A stretch of 24,768 nucleotides of DNA from an uncultured Ruminiclostridium sp. GTDB taxonomy: Bacteria; Bacillota; Clostridia; Oscillospirales; Ruminococcaceae. Shown here piece after piece: positions 1 through 8,054 of the stretch; the stretch's first letter is position 1; every line of letters begins with the position of its first letter. The notes under the pieces were generated by a model. The model saw nothing but the letters and a program-made list of their open reading frames with translations. It was not told the origin of the DNA and did not search any database. The translations under genes were made by a program, and so were the position numbers. The stretch lies in assembly GCA_934462775.1 (NCBI GenBank), contig CAKSIR010000016.1, forward strand, positions 1-24,768. Direction: 5' to 3'.

Positions 1-12
1 TGCGGAAGTCGG

Positions 13-57
13 CTTAGGGCTTTGCCCTAAGTACCCACCACTTTTTGAAAAAAGTGG
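13..57. repeat. Tandem palindromes, probably a dispersed intergenic repeat
   Basis: Two perfect hairpins lie side by side. CTTAGGGC/GCCCTAAG (13-20 and 24-31) has a 3-nt loop, and CCACTTTTT/AAAAAGTGG (38-46 and 49-57) has a 2-nt loop. They are followed by an A/T-rich tail. The arrangement resembles dispersed intergenic palindromes of Ruminococcaceae genomes, but that comparison is from memory and copy number cannot be judged from one window. The second stem could also act as a terminator. Confidence 0.4.
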
Positions 58-93
58 ACAAAAACTTTTAAATTTGTTTTTTTCGACAAGCTG

Positions 94-130
94 AATCGCT
101 GTTGAATTCATCAACAGCGATTTCCGTTTT
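94..130 (+). terminator. Strong hairpin, possible terminator
   Basis: AATCGCTGTTGA (94-105) and TCAACAGCGATT (111-122) form a perfect 12-bp stem with a 5-nt loop. TCCGTTTT follows on the plus strand. The T-rich side suits transcription entering from the left of the window, although the stem could also slow transcripts leaving the MATE gene on the minus strand. Confidence 0.45.
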
Positions 131-179
131 CCGCAAAGCTGACAGTTGACGCTGAAACGTCACATTTTTCACGCAGCAA

Positions 180-1553
180 TCAAGCGGAAAGCAGCTCCTG
201 ACTTTGACAGCACTGCCTTTCATTCCTGCTTACAACAAAGAAATATACAATTTCAGCTATGGCGGTTATCGCCCATGAGAAGCTGTATAGCAGGTACAGC
301 GATGTAATCGTCTGAAAATGTGCGAATATCGTATATACCCAGACAACCCTGAACACGCAGGAGCCCATTATTACCGTCACAGTCGGGATTATCGTCTTGC
401 CTATTCCGCGGGCGGCAGCAATGGTGCAGTCCATAAATGCGGCAATCGAGTAACTCCAGCCCATAATGTAAATACGCTCCATGCCTGCGTCAATTACCGC
501 CGCATCGTTTGCGAACAGCGACAGAAAGCCCCGTCCGAACAGCATGAGCAATCCGCCCAGTATCGCACCCGCTGCAAACGAATAGGTCAGGCTCACAACA
601 TAGCTTTTCATCACACGGGAGTAATTTCCCGCGCCGCGGTTGCGGCTGATAAAGCTTGCGCAGGCAGTGTGCAGCGCAGCCTGAACGTTGAATATGATTG
701 CGTCTGCGTTGGCTGCCGCAGAGTTGCCTGAAACAACCACGGCGTCAAAATGGTTTACACCTGTCTGAACAAACAGATTTGCAATGGCGAAAACTGCGTT
801 TTGTATACCTGCCGGTATACCCAAAACAAGCACATCTACGCACGCCTTACGGCTGATGTACTTTCGCGAGGGGCGCAACGCGCAGCAATCCTTGCGGCGG
901 ACAAGGTGAACAACTATCATTACCGCAGAAACGTATTGAGCAATAACGCTTGCCACAGCCACACCCGCTGCCGCCATTCCGCAGCATATTACAAAAAACA
1001 GATTGAGTCCGACATTAAGCACGCCTGCTATGGACAGATATATCAGCGGACGCTTTGTTTCTCCGCAGGCGCTGAGTACGCCGCTTCCAAAGTTGTACAC
1101 CGCCATCGCAGGCATTCCCAGAGAATATATGCGCAGGTAGATTACCGCTTCGGGCAGCAGCTCTGACTTGGTTTTAAGCAGCACCAGCATTGGCTCTGCA
1201 AGTATCGGACATATCAGCCCCAGCAGCACGCCCGTTACGCCGCATATCAACAGCGACGAATGCACCGTCATTCTTACGCCATTATAGTCCCTTGCGCCAA
1301 GTCTGTGCGCGGCACGAACGTTTACGCCCGAACCCATTCCTATAAGAAAGCCTGTAAAAAGCGTAACCAGCAGCGTTGTTGAGCCAACTGCTCCAAGCGC
1401 TATGTAATCCGCAAATTTTCCCGCAATCGCTACATCGCTGAGGTTAAAAAGCACCTCAAGCACCTGCGTCATCATAAGCGGCAGGCTGAACTTCAGAATG
1501 TTCTTCCACAGCGAGCCGGATGTCATTTCTATTGAACACTTCTTTGTATTCAT
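180..1553 (-). CDS. MATE family efflux transporter
   Basis: This is a multidrug/toxic-compound exporter of the MATE family. It is an inner-membrane antiporter that expels organic cations or metabolites using a Na+ or H+ gradient. From the chosen start it is 457 aa, the usual MATE length, with about twelve hydrophobic helices in two repeated bundles. The N-terminal bundle opens with a stretch rich in Leu, Met and Phe (LPLMMTQVLEVLFNLSD), typical of the first MATE helix. The frame stays open upstream to 1637, but the ATG at 1553 is preceded by AAGGA with 8-nt spacing. The predicted promoter at 1644-1672 would start RNA at about 1637, so the longer protein is unlikely. The gene appears to be transcribed alone. 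The substrate cannot be read from sequence. Confidence 0.9.
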   Translation of the reverse strand: MNTKKCSIEMTSGSLWKNILKFSLPLMMTQVLEVLFNLSDVAIAGKFADYIALGAVGSTTLLVTLFTGFLIGMGSGVNVRAAHRLGARDYNGVRMTVHSSLLICGVTGVLLGLICPILAEPMLVLLKTKSELLPEAVIYLRIYSLGMPAMAVYNFGSGVLSACGETKRPLIYLSIAGVLNVGLNLFFVICCGMAAAGVAVASVIAQYVSAVMIVVHLVRRKDCCALRPSRKYISRKACVDVLVLGIPAGIQNAVFAIANLFVQTGVNHFDAVVVSGNSAAANADAIIFNVQAALHTACASFISRNRGAGNYSRVMKSYVVSLTYSFAAGAILGGLLMLFGRGFLSLFANDAAVIDAGMERIYIMGWSYSIAAFMDCTIAAARGIGKTIIPTVTVIMGSCVFRVVWVYTIFAHFQTITSLYLLYSFSWAITAIAEIVYFFVVSRNERQCCQSQELLSA

Positions 1554-1587
1554 TTGTCGATTCCTTGTCTGCATAATAATAGTATAC

Positions 1588-1627
1588 GGCGCAGCGCCTT
1601 TGCTGCGTGCAGATATGAAGCTGCACG
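1588..1627 (-). promoter_or_regulatory. Two hairpins in the MATE mRNA leader
   Basis: The roughly 84-nt leader between the predicted start of transcription and the MATE ATG holds two stems: CGTGCAG/CTGCACG (1606-1612, 1621-1627) and the compact palindrome GGCGCAGCGCC (1588-1598). No riboswitch family is recognised and no T-run follows, so a regulatory role is only a possibility. Confidence 0.3.
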
Positions 1628-1643
1628 TTTCCGCCAACGAACA

Positions 1644-1672
1644 ATCATATCACTTACGCTGCAAATTGTCAA
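1644..1672 (-). promoter_or_regulatory. Sigma-A promoter of the MATE gene
   Basis: On the minus strand TTGACA (1672-1667) and TATGAT (1649-1644) are separated by 17 nt, with a TGA extension just upstream of the -10 box. Confidence 0.7.
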
Positions 1673-1828
1673 GCGGTAATCGGAAAAATTCAACAATTCT
1701 ACTTTGCTCATTTTATACTATATTCTGTAAAGTCTGTTACCGTGTTCAGGTAAAGTTTAGTATAACAACCAATAGACTGAAATGAATATAAACAAAAGTA
1801 TTTAGCCTTATTTTTCAAAAACATGACA

Positions 1829-1860
1829 TAAAAAAACAGTATCTGCACAGAGATACTGCT
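1829..1860 (-). terminator. Rho-independent terminator after the GNAT gene
   Basis: CAGTATCT and AGATACTG (1837-1844, 1851-1858) form a perfect 8-bp stem with a 6-nt loop. On the minus strand it is followed by a run of seven T. It lies about 75 nt past the acetyltransferase stop codon. Confidence 0.75.
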
Positions 1861-1934
1861 TTCGTATAATCATCATGACGGCAAGGAAAGGGGCTGTTTT
1901 TAACATTATGATAAACAGCAAATTGTAATTTTTG

Positions 1935-2387
1935 CTATAACTTATATTGCATAAAATTACTGTTATGAACAAACCCAAAATTGGAATATAGCTTAACTCC
2001 CATATCCGATGCCGTAATTTGGACTGTTCCGCACCCGTATTCTCTTGCATCGTTTACTACTCGAGATAATAATTCCTTTGCTACGCCTTTTCTTCTGTAA
2101 CTTGGCTCAGTAAACATGCTGGACAATAATCCTATCTTCCCGCTTGGACATCCAAAATAAGGCGGTTTCTCAACAAATGACATTCCACTGGTGCCGATAA
2201 TCTTATCCCCGTCAAATGCAAGCCAAGAAACAAATGTTCCATCAGACATATGACGAGTATAATATTGTTTCAGAGAGGAGGTCAAATCGAATTCTTCTTT
2301 TGCCCCTTCTTCTCGCAACTGCTTTATTCTCATGTTGATAAAAGTGCCTAACTCTTTTTCTGTAAGCTTTCTATACTCTATTTTCAT
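1935..2387 (-). CDS. GNAT family N-acetyltransferase
   Basis: This is a cytoplasmic acetyl-CoA-dependent acyltransferase of the GNAT superfamily, 150 aa from the chosen start. It shows the GNAT core: a central strand (GKIGLLSSMFTEPSYRRKG) leading into the acetyl-CoA pyrophosphate loop RRKGVAKELL, then a helix and strand ending with the Tyr-rich LYSNFGF segment near the C-terminus. The ATG at 2387 is preceded by GGAAGGA at good spacing. An in-frame ATG 33 nt upstream (2420) is unsupported and would only add residues with no family resemblance. The gene lies 66 nt downstream of glpK on the same strand and ends in its own terminator, so it may share the glpK transcript. The acceptor substrate is unknown. 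Confidence 0.85.
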   Translation of the reverse strand: MKIEYRKLTEKELGTFINMRIKQLREEGAKEEFDLTSSLKQYYTRHMSDGTFVSWLAFDGDKIIGTSGMSFVEKPPYFGCPSGKIGLLSSMFTEPSYRRKGVAKELLSRVVNDAREYGCGTVQITASDMGVKLYSNFGFVHNSNFMQYKL

Positions 2388-2453
2388 ATACAATCCTTCC
2401 GCATTTAATAAAATCCTCATGCCGCAAATGCGATTACAAATAAACCCGCCGTT

Positions 2454-3995
<1,542 letters not shown>

Positions 3996-4018
3996 TTAGC
4001 AATATAGCTGCTGTTTTC

Positions 4019-4047
4019 ATTATAACACTATAAATACATCGTTTCAA
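4019..4047 (-). promoter_or_regulatory. Sigma-A promoter of glpK
   Basis: On the minus strand TTGAAA (4047-4042), a 17-nt spacer and TATAAT (4024-4019) with a TGT extension. Transcription should begin near 4012, giving a leader of about 67 nt before the glpK ATG. Confidence 0.75.
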
Positions 4048-4120
4048 TAGCGGCAGAGCGTTGCCCAACGGTTTTCATTTTGCCGCGCTGCTAAAATATT
4101 TAAAAGAAACTCGTTTTTTG

Positions 4121-4149
4121 TTGACAAAACCAAAAAAATAAAGTATTCT
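4121..4149 (+). promoter_or_regulatory. Sigma-A promoter of the DMT-NhaC operon
   Basis: TTGACA (4121-4126), a 17-nt spacer and TATTCT (4144-4149). It faces away from the glpK promoter about 75 bp to the left and is 70 bp upstream of the first gene's TTG start. Confidence 0.65.
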
Positions 4150-4218
4150 TTAATATATGCGGCAAAATATACAAAAATATCTAATGCCGTCTTATTACTA
4201 TTATAAAGGTGTATTCAA

Positions 4219-5136
4219 TTGAAAAACAATCTAAAGGGAAGCATAATGCTGCTTATAACATCGCTGATATGGGGAACGTCATTTGTTGCTCAAAGCGATG
4301 GCATGAACTATATAGAACCGTTTACATACAACTCCATGCGAACTCTTTTGGGAGGATTTGTGCTGATTCCGGTAATCCTGCTTTTTCGTTTTCTTGATAA
4401 GCGAAGCGGAAAAGAAAAAAAGACGTATTCGCTGAAAAATACGCTCGTCGGCGGGATATGCTGCGGCGTTATTCTGTTTATAGCAAGCTCGTTTCAGCAA
4501 GCAGGCATCGCTCAAACAACAGCAGGAAAGGCAGGCTTTGTAACTGCTCTGTACATTGTAATCGTGCCGTTGATAGGCATATTTCTTCATAGGAAAATGC
4601 CGCTCAGAATGTGGCTGTTCATCGCGGCAGCGCTTGCGGGCTTCTGGCTACTGTGCATAAGCGACAATTTCAGCATATCGGGCGGAGATCTGCTTGTATT
4701 CTTCGGCGCGCTGTTCTTTGCGCTTCACATAACTGTGATAGATTATTTCAACGGAAAAGGAACCGACGGAGTTCTGATGTCGTGCATACAGTTCTTTACG
4801 GCAGGATTGCTTATGCTGATATGTATGTTTATTTTTGAAAAGCCTGTTATTGACAATATTATTCAGGCGCGCGTATCAATTCTTTATGCGGGAATCATGT
4901 CCTGCGGAGTTGCATACACGCTTCAGATACTGGGGCAAAGGCATACAAGCCCTACCCTTGCAACGCTTCTTATGAGTCTTGAATCGGTTTTTGCGGCGCT
5001 TTCAGGCTGGCTGATACTTGGTGAAAATCTGAGCATAAAGGAACTGCTCGGCTGTATTCTCATTTTTTCGGCAGTCATACTTGCGCAGCTTGCCGGTACG
5101 GATAAACAAAAAATTACAAACGGAGAGAGAAAATGA
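4219..5136 (+). CDS. DMT/EamA family transporter
   Basis: This is a drug/metabolite transporter superfamily permease (EamA type, ten helices in two repeated EamA halves). It is 305 aa, the normal length. The first helix carries the typical SLIWGTSFVAQ signature near residues 15-25. A second EamA half begins near the SILYAGIMSCGVAYTLQ segment, and GLILGE-like chemistry appears as WLILGENLS close to the end. The start is TTG at 4219, chosen because AAGGTG sits 7 nt upstream; there is no suitable ATG. Its stop overlaps the next gene's start in an ATGA junction, so the two are translationally coupled and probably share a transcript. Substrate is unknown; members export amino acids, nucleosides or drugs. 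Confidence 0.9.
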   Translation: MKNNLKGSIMLLITSLIWGTSFVAQSDGMNYIEPFTYNSMRTLLGGFVLIPVILLFRFLDKRSGKEKKTYSLKNTLVGGICCGVILFIASSFQQAGIAQTTAGKAGFVTALYIVIVPLIGIFLHRKMPLRMWLFIAAALAGFWLLCISDNFSISGGDLLVFFGALFFALHITVIDYFNGKGTDGVLMSCIQFFTAGLLMLICMFIFEKPVIDNIIQARVSILYAGIMSCGVAYTLQILGQRHTSPTLATLLMSLESVFAALSGWLILGENLSIKELLGCILIFSAVILAQLAGTDKQKITNGERK

Positions 5137-6761
5137 AAAAATATCTGAGCAAAATCATATTTGCGGCTGTAATGCTTATATTTCTGATTTGCTGCATTGC
5201 AGCCACGCCGATTTCCGAAGCGGTTGGTTCGCTGTGGTCGCTGCTGCCTCCTATTGCGGCAATCGGTCTTGCGCTTATCACAAAAGAGGTTTATTCCTCG
5301 CTCTTTATCGGCTGCCTTACGGGCGCAGTAATATATGCCGCCGCGTCAGCGTCAGGCGTTGAGGGCGTTTTCAAGACAGTGGTTCATGACGGACTTATCG
5401 CAAACATCTCAGACCCGTACAATGTGGGCATTCTTGTATTCCTTGTTGTTCTCGGCGTTATTGTTGTGCTGATGAACAAAGCAGGCGGCAGCAGGGCTTA
5501 CGGCGAATGGGCTTCAAGGCACATTAAGTCCCGTGTAGGCGCGTGCATTTCAACGTTCCTCCTTGGCGTGCTTATTTTCGTCGACGACTATTTCAACTGC
5601 CTTACGGTTGGGTCGGTAATGCGTCCCGTATCCGATAAGCACCGCGTTTCCCGCGCAAAGCTTGCATATATTATCGACTCAACCGCCGCGCCAATCTGCA
5701 TTATCGCCCCCGTTTCGTCATGGGCAGCCGCAGTAAGCGGCACCGTTGAGGGCGTAAACGGCATCCAGCTTTTCATCAACACAATCCCGTACAACCTTTA
5801 CGCTATCCTTACTATTATTATGGTTGTATTCATCTCTCTGACAGGCACAGACTTCGGTCCTATGAAATTGCATGAAAAAAATGCTGCAAAGGGCGACCTT
5901 TTCACAACGCGCAGCACTGTTTACGATACCTCCGACGATGAAGCGAAATCAAAGGGCAAGGTAATCGACCTTGTTATCCCTGTAATCGTTCTGATTGTAT
6001 GCTGTGTTACGGGCATGATTTACAGCGGCGGCTTCTTCAGCGGTGAAAGCTTTGTGGACGCTTTTGCAAACTGCGATGCGTCCTATGCGCTTTCTCTCGG
6101 CTCGATAATCGCTCTTATTATTATAATAATCTACCTTATTGCAAGGCGCGTTCTCACCTTCAGAGATTGCATGGACGCAATCCCCTCCGGCTTCAAGCAG
6201 ATGGTACCGGCCATTCTTATCCTTACGTTTGCGTGGACCTTAAAAACAATGACAGGTCTTCTTGAAGCGGGAACGTACGTTTCGGGAATTGTACGCAGCG
6301 CGTCCGCTATACAGATTCTGCTTCCCTGCATTCTCTTTATTGTTGCACTGGGACTTGCTTTTGCAACAGGTACGTCTTGGGGTACGTTCGGTATTCTTAT
6401 CCCAATCGTAACGGGAATTTTCCAGTCGGAGCTTGTAGGCGTTTCCGAAGCCGGCGAAATCCCCTCAATGGTAATCATCTGCATTTCAGCCTGCCTTGCA
6501 GGCGCGGTATGCGGCGACCATTGCTCGCCTATTTCCGATACGACCATTATGGCGTCAACAGGTGCGCAGTGCGATCATGTAAATCACGTTTCAACGCAGC
6601 TTCCCTACGCGCTTACGGCTGCCGCTGTCTGCGCGGCTGGCTACATTCTTTCAGGCTTTGTACAGAACGTGTTTATCGTTCTCGGATTTACTGTGGCACT
6701 TATGCTTGCAGTCCTGTTCCTTATCAGAATGGCTGAAAGAAAAAAGAACTCAGACAAATAA
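5133..6761 (+). CDS. Na+/H+ antiporter, NhaC family
   Basis: Membrane antiporter of the NhaC family (542 aa, about twelve helices), which exchanges Na+ for H+; some relatives couple amino or organic acids instead. The family signature is clear: TGTSWGTFGILIP near residues 412-424 and the charged motif GDHCSPISDTTIMAS near 460-475, with FVDDYFNCLTVGS around 149-161. An N-terminal hydrophobic segment (IIFAAVMLIFLICCIAA) precedes the transporter core. It starts at an ATG overlapping the previous stop (ATGA) and has a purine-rich GGAGAGAG ribosome site inside the upstream gene. It is the middle gene of a probable three-gene operon. Because NhaC relatives differ in substrate, the exact ion or metabolite is uncertain. 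Confidence 0.88.
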   Translation: MKKYLSKIIFAAVMLIFLICCIAATPISEAVGSLWSLLPPIAAIGLALITKEVYSSLFIGCLTGAVIYAAASASGVEGVFKTVVHDGLIANISDPYNVGILVFLVVLGVIVVLMNKAGGSRAYGEWASRHIKSRVGACISTFLLGVLIFVDDYFNCLTVGSVMRPVSDKHRVSRAKLAYIIDSTAAPICIIAPVSSWAAAVSGTVEGVNGIQLFINTIPYNLYAILTIIMVVFISLTGTDFGPMKLHEKNAAKGDLFTTRSTVYDTSDDEAKSKGKVIDLVIPVIVLIVCCVTGMIYSGGFFSGESFVDAFANCDASYALSLGSIIALIIIIIYLIARRVLTFRDCMDAIPSGFKQMVPAILILTFAWTLKTMTGLLEAGTYVSGIVRSASAIQILLPCILFIVALGLAFATGTSWGTFGILIPIVTGIFQSELVGVSEAGEIPSMVIICISACLAGAVCGDHCSPISDTTIMASTGAQCDHVNHVSTQLPYALTAAAVCAAGYILSGFVQNVFIVLGFTVALMLAVLFLIRMAERKKNSDK

Positions 6762-6806
6762 TTCCGAGCAGGACGTCAGATTGATTATCATGTTAGGAGC
6801 GATATT

Positions 6807-7088
6807 ATGAATGACAGCCTTACAATGCTTCTTGGCAAAGCAAAAAACAACGCAAAGCTTACAGCCGAAATTTATGCAACAAGAAGCAGTGCAAATCCGG
6901 TAAACGCGCTTTGTGCTCTCGCCGCTGCCGAGGGGTTTCCGATAACCGCCGCCGAGCTTCTCTACGAGGGAGAGGAAGCCTGCGCAGCCATGTGCCGTTC
7001 CGTAAACGGCGGCGGAGTTGACACTCCGGAGGGATGGGACGATGTTTATGAAATGTTTTTCGCTGCGCTTGATTATATGAATAAATAA
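6807..7088 (+). CDS. Nif11-like small protein (93 aa)
   Basis: The first 55 residues resemble the Nif11 domain: amphipathic LLGKAKNNAKLTAEIYA, then ALCALAAAEGFPITAAEL, the family's turn between helices. The remainder contains a GGG at about 68-70, followed by an acidic and aromatic tail (GWDDVYEMFFAALDYMNK). Nif11 proteins include leader peptides of modified natural products, but here the segment after the glycines has no Cys and no Ser/Thr cluster, and no modifying enzyme is nearby. A free-standing Nif11-like protein of unknown function fits better than a peptide precursor. AGGAGCG precedes the ATG at good spacing. It lies 45 nt after the antiporter gene and probably shares its transcript. 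Confidence 0.7.
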   Translation: MNDSLTMLLGKAKNNAKLTAEIYATRSSANPVNALCALAAAEGFPITAAELLYEGEEACAAMCRSVNGGGVDTPEGWDDVYEMFFAALDYMNK

Positions 7089-7105
7089 CGGTGGAGCTAA
7101 AAAAG

Positions 7106-7134
7106 CTGGAAATAGCGATAATGCGTGATATAAT
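7106..7134 (+). promoter_or_regulatory. Extended -10 promoter of the HIT gene
   Basis: TGA followed by a perfect TATAAT (7129-7134). The -35 position 17 nt upstream reads CTGGAA, a weak match. The site lies 55 nt ahead of the HIT gene ATG, so that gene can be transcribed separately from the upstream operon. Confidence 0.5.
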
Positions 7135-7188
7135 GGGGCTGCAAAGACGTTTAATCTGTCGGTAAATCGAAAATTGGAGGATTACCGT

Positions 7189-7647
7189 ATGTGCTTTATA
7201 TGTGATAGACTTAAAATGATCAGCAGAGGAACAAATCCATATTTTGTCAAAGAATTGGAAACAGGTTATGTTGTTATTGGTGACAATCAGCATTTTAAGG
7301 GATATACATTATTTCTATTCAAAGAACACAAAACAGAATTATTTCAATTAAACTATTCGCAAAAGCTGAAATTTCTGGAGGAAATGTCTATTGTTGCAGA
7401 AGCTGTTTCAAATGCCTTTGACGCAGAAAAAATGAATTACGAATTGTTAGGCAACGGTGATACTCATCTCCACTGGCATTTGTTCCCCAGGAAAAGCGGC
7501 GATATTGAAAATTACGGCAACAACGGAAAAGGACCGGTTTGGTGGTATCCTATGGAAAAAATGTATAGTGATGATAACCGCCCTTCTGATATAGAATTAC
7601 AAGACTTGAAAGAAAAACTACTGGCAGAATTAGAAAAATTGTTGTAA
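7189..7647 (+). CDS. HIT family protein
   Basis: Histidine-triad superfamily protein of 152 aa, cytoplasmic, expected to hydrolyse or transfer nucleoside phosphoesters (AMP-lysine, Ap4A or similar). The fold is visible: N-terminal MCFICDR with the paired Cys common in this family, a strand region VVIGDNQHFKGYTLFLFKEH, and the catalytic histidine triad in THLHWHLFPR (about 97-106). The C-terminus is an amphipathic charged helix. The ATG at 7189 is preceded by GGAGG with 8-nt spacing; a TTG 15 nt upstream in frame lies before this site and is rejected. The gene has its own predicted promoter and a long hairpin terminator, so it is probably a single transcription unit. The subfamily substrate cannot be told from sequence. 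Confidence 0.9.
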   Translation: MCFICDRLKMISRGTNPYFVKELETGYVVIGDNQHFKGYTLFLFKEHKTELFQLNYSQKLKFLEEMSIVAEAVSNAFDAEKMNYELLGNGDTHLHWHLFPRKSGDIENYGNNGKGPVWWYPMEKMYSDDNRPSDIELQDLKEKLLAELEKLL

Positions 7648-7686
7648 GGTATATTCCTGTTTATAAAAGATTTAACACATACAAGT

Positions 7687-7757
7687 AGCAGCCGTCACTG
7701 ATACGCACCTCTAGCTAAACACTTTCAGAGATGTGTATCACACGGCTGCTCCTTTTT
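7687..7757 (+). terminator. Long-stem terminator after the HIT gene
   Basis: AGCAGCCGT (7687-7695) pairs with ACGGCTGCT (7742-7750), and TGATACGCACCTCT (7699-7712) pairs with AGAGATGTGTATCA (7727-7740) with one mismatch and one wobble. This gives about 22 bp around a 14-nt loop, followed by CCTTTTT. The stem is unusually long for a simple terminator. Confidence 0.7.
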
Positions 7758-7922
7758 AACGTGCTTTACGCCGCTTATAATTGTTTTTACAAAAATCTAA
7801 TACCCCTTACCCTCTTTAAGTCCACCAATTTTGCAGTTGGCTTTATCAACGTTTGCAATAATCATTCGTAATATCACTTTTTGACAACAAGGTCAATAAT
7901 TTCGAGAAATAATTTTTGGTAC

Positions 7923-7959
7923 AAAAAACGGTATTATCGTTTGACAATACCGTTTTTTT
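7923..7959. terminator. Bidirectional terminator, serves lysS operon
   Basis: AAAAAACGGTATT and its exact complement AATACCGTTTTTT form a 13-bp stem with a 10-nt loop. T-runs are present on both strands, so it can end the six-gene minus-strand operon (lysS stop at 8055) and any plus-strand read-through. Confidence 0.75.
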
Positions 7960-7979
7960 ATTTTGAAAGTGTTCTTTTT

Positions 7980-8001
7980 TTGGTCGTATGTTGGTCGTAA
8001 A
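7980..8001. repeat. Tandem 11-bp direct repeat (TTGGTCGTA)
   Basis: TTGGTCGTATG is followed at once by TTGGTCGTAAA, an 11-bp period with nine identical leading bases. The same period and leading TT are seen in the unrelated pair beside the integrase at 21273-21294. Such pairs resemble integrase arm-binding sites, so this may be a scar of an excised element. That reading is inference. Confidence 0.5.
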
Positions 8002-8054
8002 TTCGTAAGATTTTGTGCTTATAAGCCAAATTAAAGGCTATGTTAAGCCATTTT

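Larger units (their letters stand above)
7758..8054. other. Gene-free interval between HIT and lysS
   Basis: No credible reading frame is seen on either strand. The interval contains the bidirectional terminator at 7923-7959 and the 11-bp tandem repeat at 7980-8001, both listed separately. The rest is A/T-rich sequence with no recognised signal. Confidence 0.6.

Noticed and set aside
318..1166. Two plus-strand open frames of 137 and 138 codons
   Set aside because: They lie wholly antisense to the MATE gene, have His/Cys/Arg-rich composition with no family resemblance, and have no ribosome sites.
1808..2050. 80-codon minus-strand frame overlapping the end of the GNAT gene
   Set aside because: It is out of frame with the GNAT gene, whose motif and ribosome site are clear, and it reads through the GNAT terminator hairpin.
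4060..4090. Catabolite-repression (cre) site near the glpK promoter
   Set aside because: TGAAAACCGTTGGG matches only the left half of the cre consensus.
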